Below, piece by piece: positions 7,067 to 8,350 of a stretch of 8,350 nt of DNA (position 1 is its first letter; each line of letters opens with the position of its first letter). The notes beneath the pieces were generated by a model that saw nothing but the letters and a program-made list of their open reading frames with translations, ran no database searches and had not been told where the DNA came from. The stretch lies in contig JAKBAG010000136.1 in assembly GCA_021809235.1 (NCBI GenBank), positions 1 to 8,350 on the forward strand, read 5' to 3'. The stretch comes from Acidobacteriota bacterium (GTDB lineage Bacteria; Acidobacteriota; Terriglobia; Terriglobales; Acidobacteriaceae). The translations under genes and the position numbers were made by a program.

Positions 7067-7074
<8 letters not shown>
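6931..7074 (+). CDS. Candidate 47-residue upstream ORF overlapping the ATPase start
   Basis: AGGAGG (6921-6926) lies 4 nt before an ATG that opens a 47-codon frame. The frame ends in TGA at 7072-7074, 8 bp past the A of the ATPase ATG (7067), so ribosomes finishing here would sit on the ATPase start site. The product begins MILGLHPSNTG, has no hydrophobic segment and resembles nothing I know. Against coding, only about half of its third codon positions are G or C, far fewer than in the flanking genes, and the Shine-Dalgarno spacing is short. It may be a translated leader used for coupling, or chance. Confidence 0.25.
7053..7057 (+). promoter_or_regulatory. Ribosome binding site of the ABC ATPase
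   Basis: AAGGA lies 9 nt before the ATG at 7067. It rules out the in-frame TTG at 7058, which directly abuts it and has no usable spacing. Confidence 0.65.
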
Positions 7075-7837
<763 letters not shown>

Positions 7838-7867
7838 GGCCGCTACCCCATTCCCTCCCCCGGGAAC

Positions 7868-7904
7868 ACGCCGCGTACGCCAGTACGCGGCGTTCGTTTT
7901 TCTC
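7868..7904 (+). terminator. Intrinsic terminator after the ABC ATPase gene
   Basis: There is a perfect 11-bp stem (ACGCCGCGTAC at 7868-7878 pairing with GTACGCGGCGT at 7883-7893) with a 4-nt GCCA loop. It is followed by a T-rich tail starting at 7893 that includes TTTTT at 7897-7901. Strength and position indicate that transcription of the adaptor-ATPase unit ends here. The following gene therefore needs its own promoter. Confidence 0.9.
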
Positions 7905-8019
7905 TTGCGCCTCATCTTTTTTCGTCCCGCGCCGATACATGTTTCAGTTTCACTCTGCTGGTTCCTGCTGCGCAGGTCTGTGCCAGACTCATGCGCCGCA
8001 CGCCTTGCGGAGAGGCATT
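7905..8019 (+). other. 5' flank of the AAA+ regulator gene
   Basis: After the terminator, about 115 bp lead to the regulator start. I find no convincing sigma70 or sigma54 promoter. The only clear element is GGAGAGG at 8009-8015, a Shine-Dalgarno for the TTG at 8020. The frame stays open back to an ATG at 7939, so the true start is not certain. Confidence 0.35.
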
Positions 8020-8350
8020 TTGCTCGGACGACACATGCTCAAAACCGCTCTCATTCCGGCCGCATCCGCCCCCTCGTTCCATGCCGACCAGCGCATGGGA
8101 ACCCGCAACAGGAATCCGCGCGCAATGGATGCGCAGGAACTGAATGCGCAAGCTGCGGCTTCCGGCACGTCTGACGCAGCGGCTCCGCCGGAGTTCATCG
8201 CCATTGGCAGCACCATGCGCCGCCTGCTGCAACAGTTGCAGGCCGTGGGACCGCTGACGCCGCTGGCCGGGCTGGAGGGCGAGCCAGGTACCGGCAAGCA
8301 TCTGCTTGCCCGCACCCTGCACCATCGTTCCGCCGTGGTAGCCCATGCCT
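8020..8350 (+). CDS. Sigma54-activator-type AAA+ regulator, partial (runs off right edge)
   Basis: The first 110 codons of a longer gene are present. From about residue 59 the translation follows the start of the sigma54-interaction AAA+ domain: FIAIGSTMRRLLQQLQAVG, then Walker A GEPGTGKH (87-94), then LLARTLHHRS. This matches the family pattern of IG-S-AMR, GExGTGKE and ARxIHxxS. Such proteins activate sigma54 RNA polymerase by ATP hydrolysis. The usual Walker A-adjacent Glu is His94 here. The roughly 58 residues before the domain are Ala/Ser/Asn-rich and look disordered. They are too short for a response-regulator receiver or a GAF domain, so the input is unclear. The TTG at 8020 is favoured by GGAGAGG (8009-8015). 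The ATG at 8035 lacks a close Shine-Dalgarno. An ATG at 7939 would add a Cys/His-rich stretch that looks non-coding. The GAFTGA loop and Fis domain would lie outside the window. Confidence 0.75.
   Translation, partial: MLGRHMLKTALIPAASAPSFHADQRMGTRNRNPRAMDAQELNAQAAASGTSDAAAPPEFIAIGSTMRRLLQQLQAVGPLTPLAGLEGEPGTGKHLLARTLHHRSAVVAHA

Noticed and set aside
7939..8019. Upstream ATG start for the AAA+ regulator
   Set aside because: The frame is open, but the added residues are Cys/His-rich with no domain, and no Shine-Dalgarno precedes 7939, whereas GGAGAGG precedes the TTG at 8020.

Overview
The window is GC-rich bacterial chromosomal DNA with compact genes and no sign of mobile DNA. The best guess at origin is an acidobacterium (Acidobacteriota, Terriglobia-like). 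The reasons are the pairing of a GWxTD-domain secreted protein with a carboxypeptidase-regulatory-like-domain envelope protein, and a MacA/MacB-style exporter of the kind common in that phylum. This is inference from gene content, not a database match.

Layout. At the left edge, 116 bp hold nothing I can assign. An HU/IHF-family DNA-binding protein follows on the minus strand (117-407). It is divergent from a soluble family-2 glycosyltransferase of the polyprenyl-phosphate glucose/mannose synthase type (582-1340, plus). A complete tRNA-Lys(CTT) with encoded CCA lies on the minus strand at 1429-1504. Upstream of it on the same strand is a two-gene unit. The first gene is a secreted GWxTD-domain protein (3433-5256). 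The second is a secreted protein with one carboxypeptidase-regulatory-like domain and a beta-rich, outer-membrane-like remainder (1597-3417). They are 15 bp apart and read from a recognisable sigma70-type promoter at 5282-5310.

Divergent from that unit is an export module on the plus strand. It consists of an HlyD/MacA-type periplasmic adaptor (5523-6890) and, after a 176-bp gap, a MacB/LolD-type ABC ATPase (7067-7837). A strong intrinsic terminator at 7868-7904 closes the module, and no permease gene lies in the window. The right edge holds the 5' part of a sigma54-activator-type AAA+ regulator (from about 8020) that runs off the window.

How the genes may work together. The central 3.4-7.9 kb looks like two divergent envelope units sharing a 266-bp control region: a secreted/outer-membrane pair and an ABC export pair. 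That region carries three TGGAAAC/GTTTCCA boxes spaced exactly 44 bp apart. The 176-bp gap before the ATPase holds a possible 47-codon upstream ORF whose stop overlaps the ATPase start. HU, the glycosyltransferase and the tRNA are housekeeping-type genes with no evident link to the envelope cluster.
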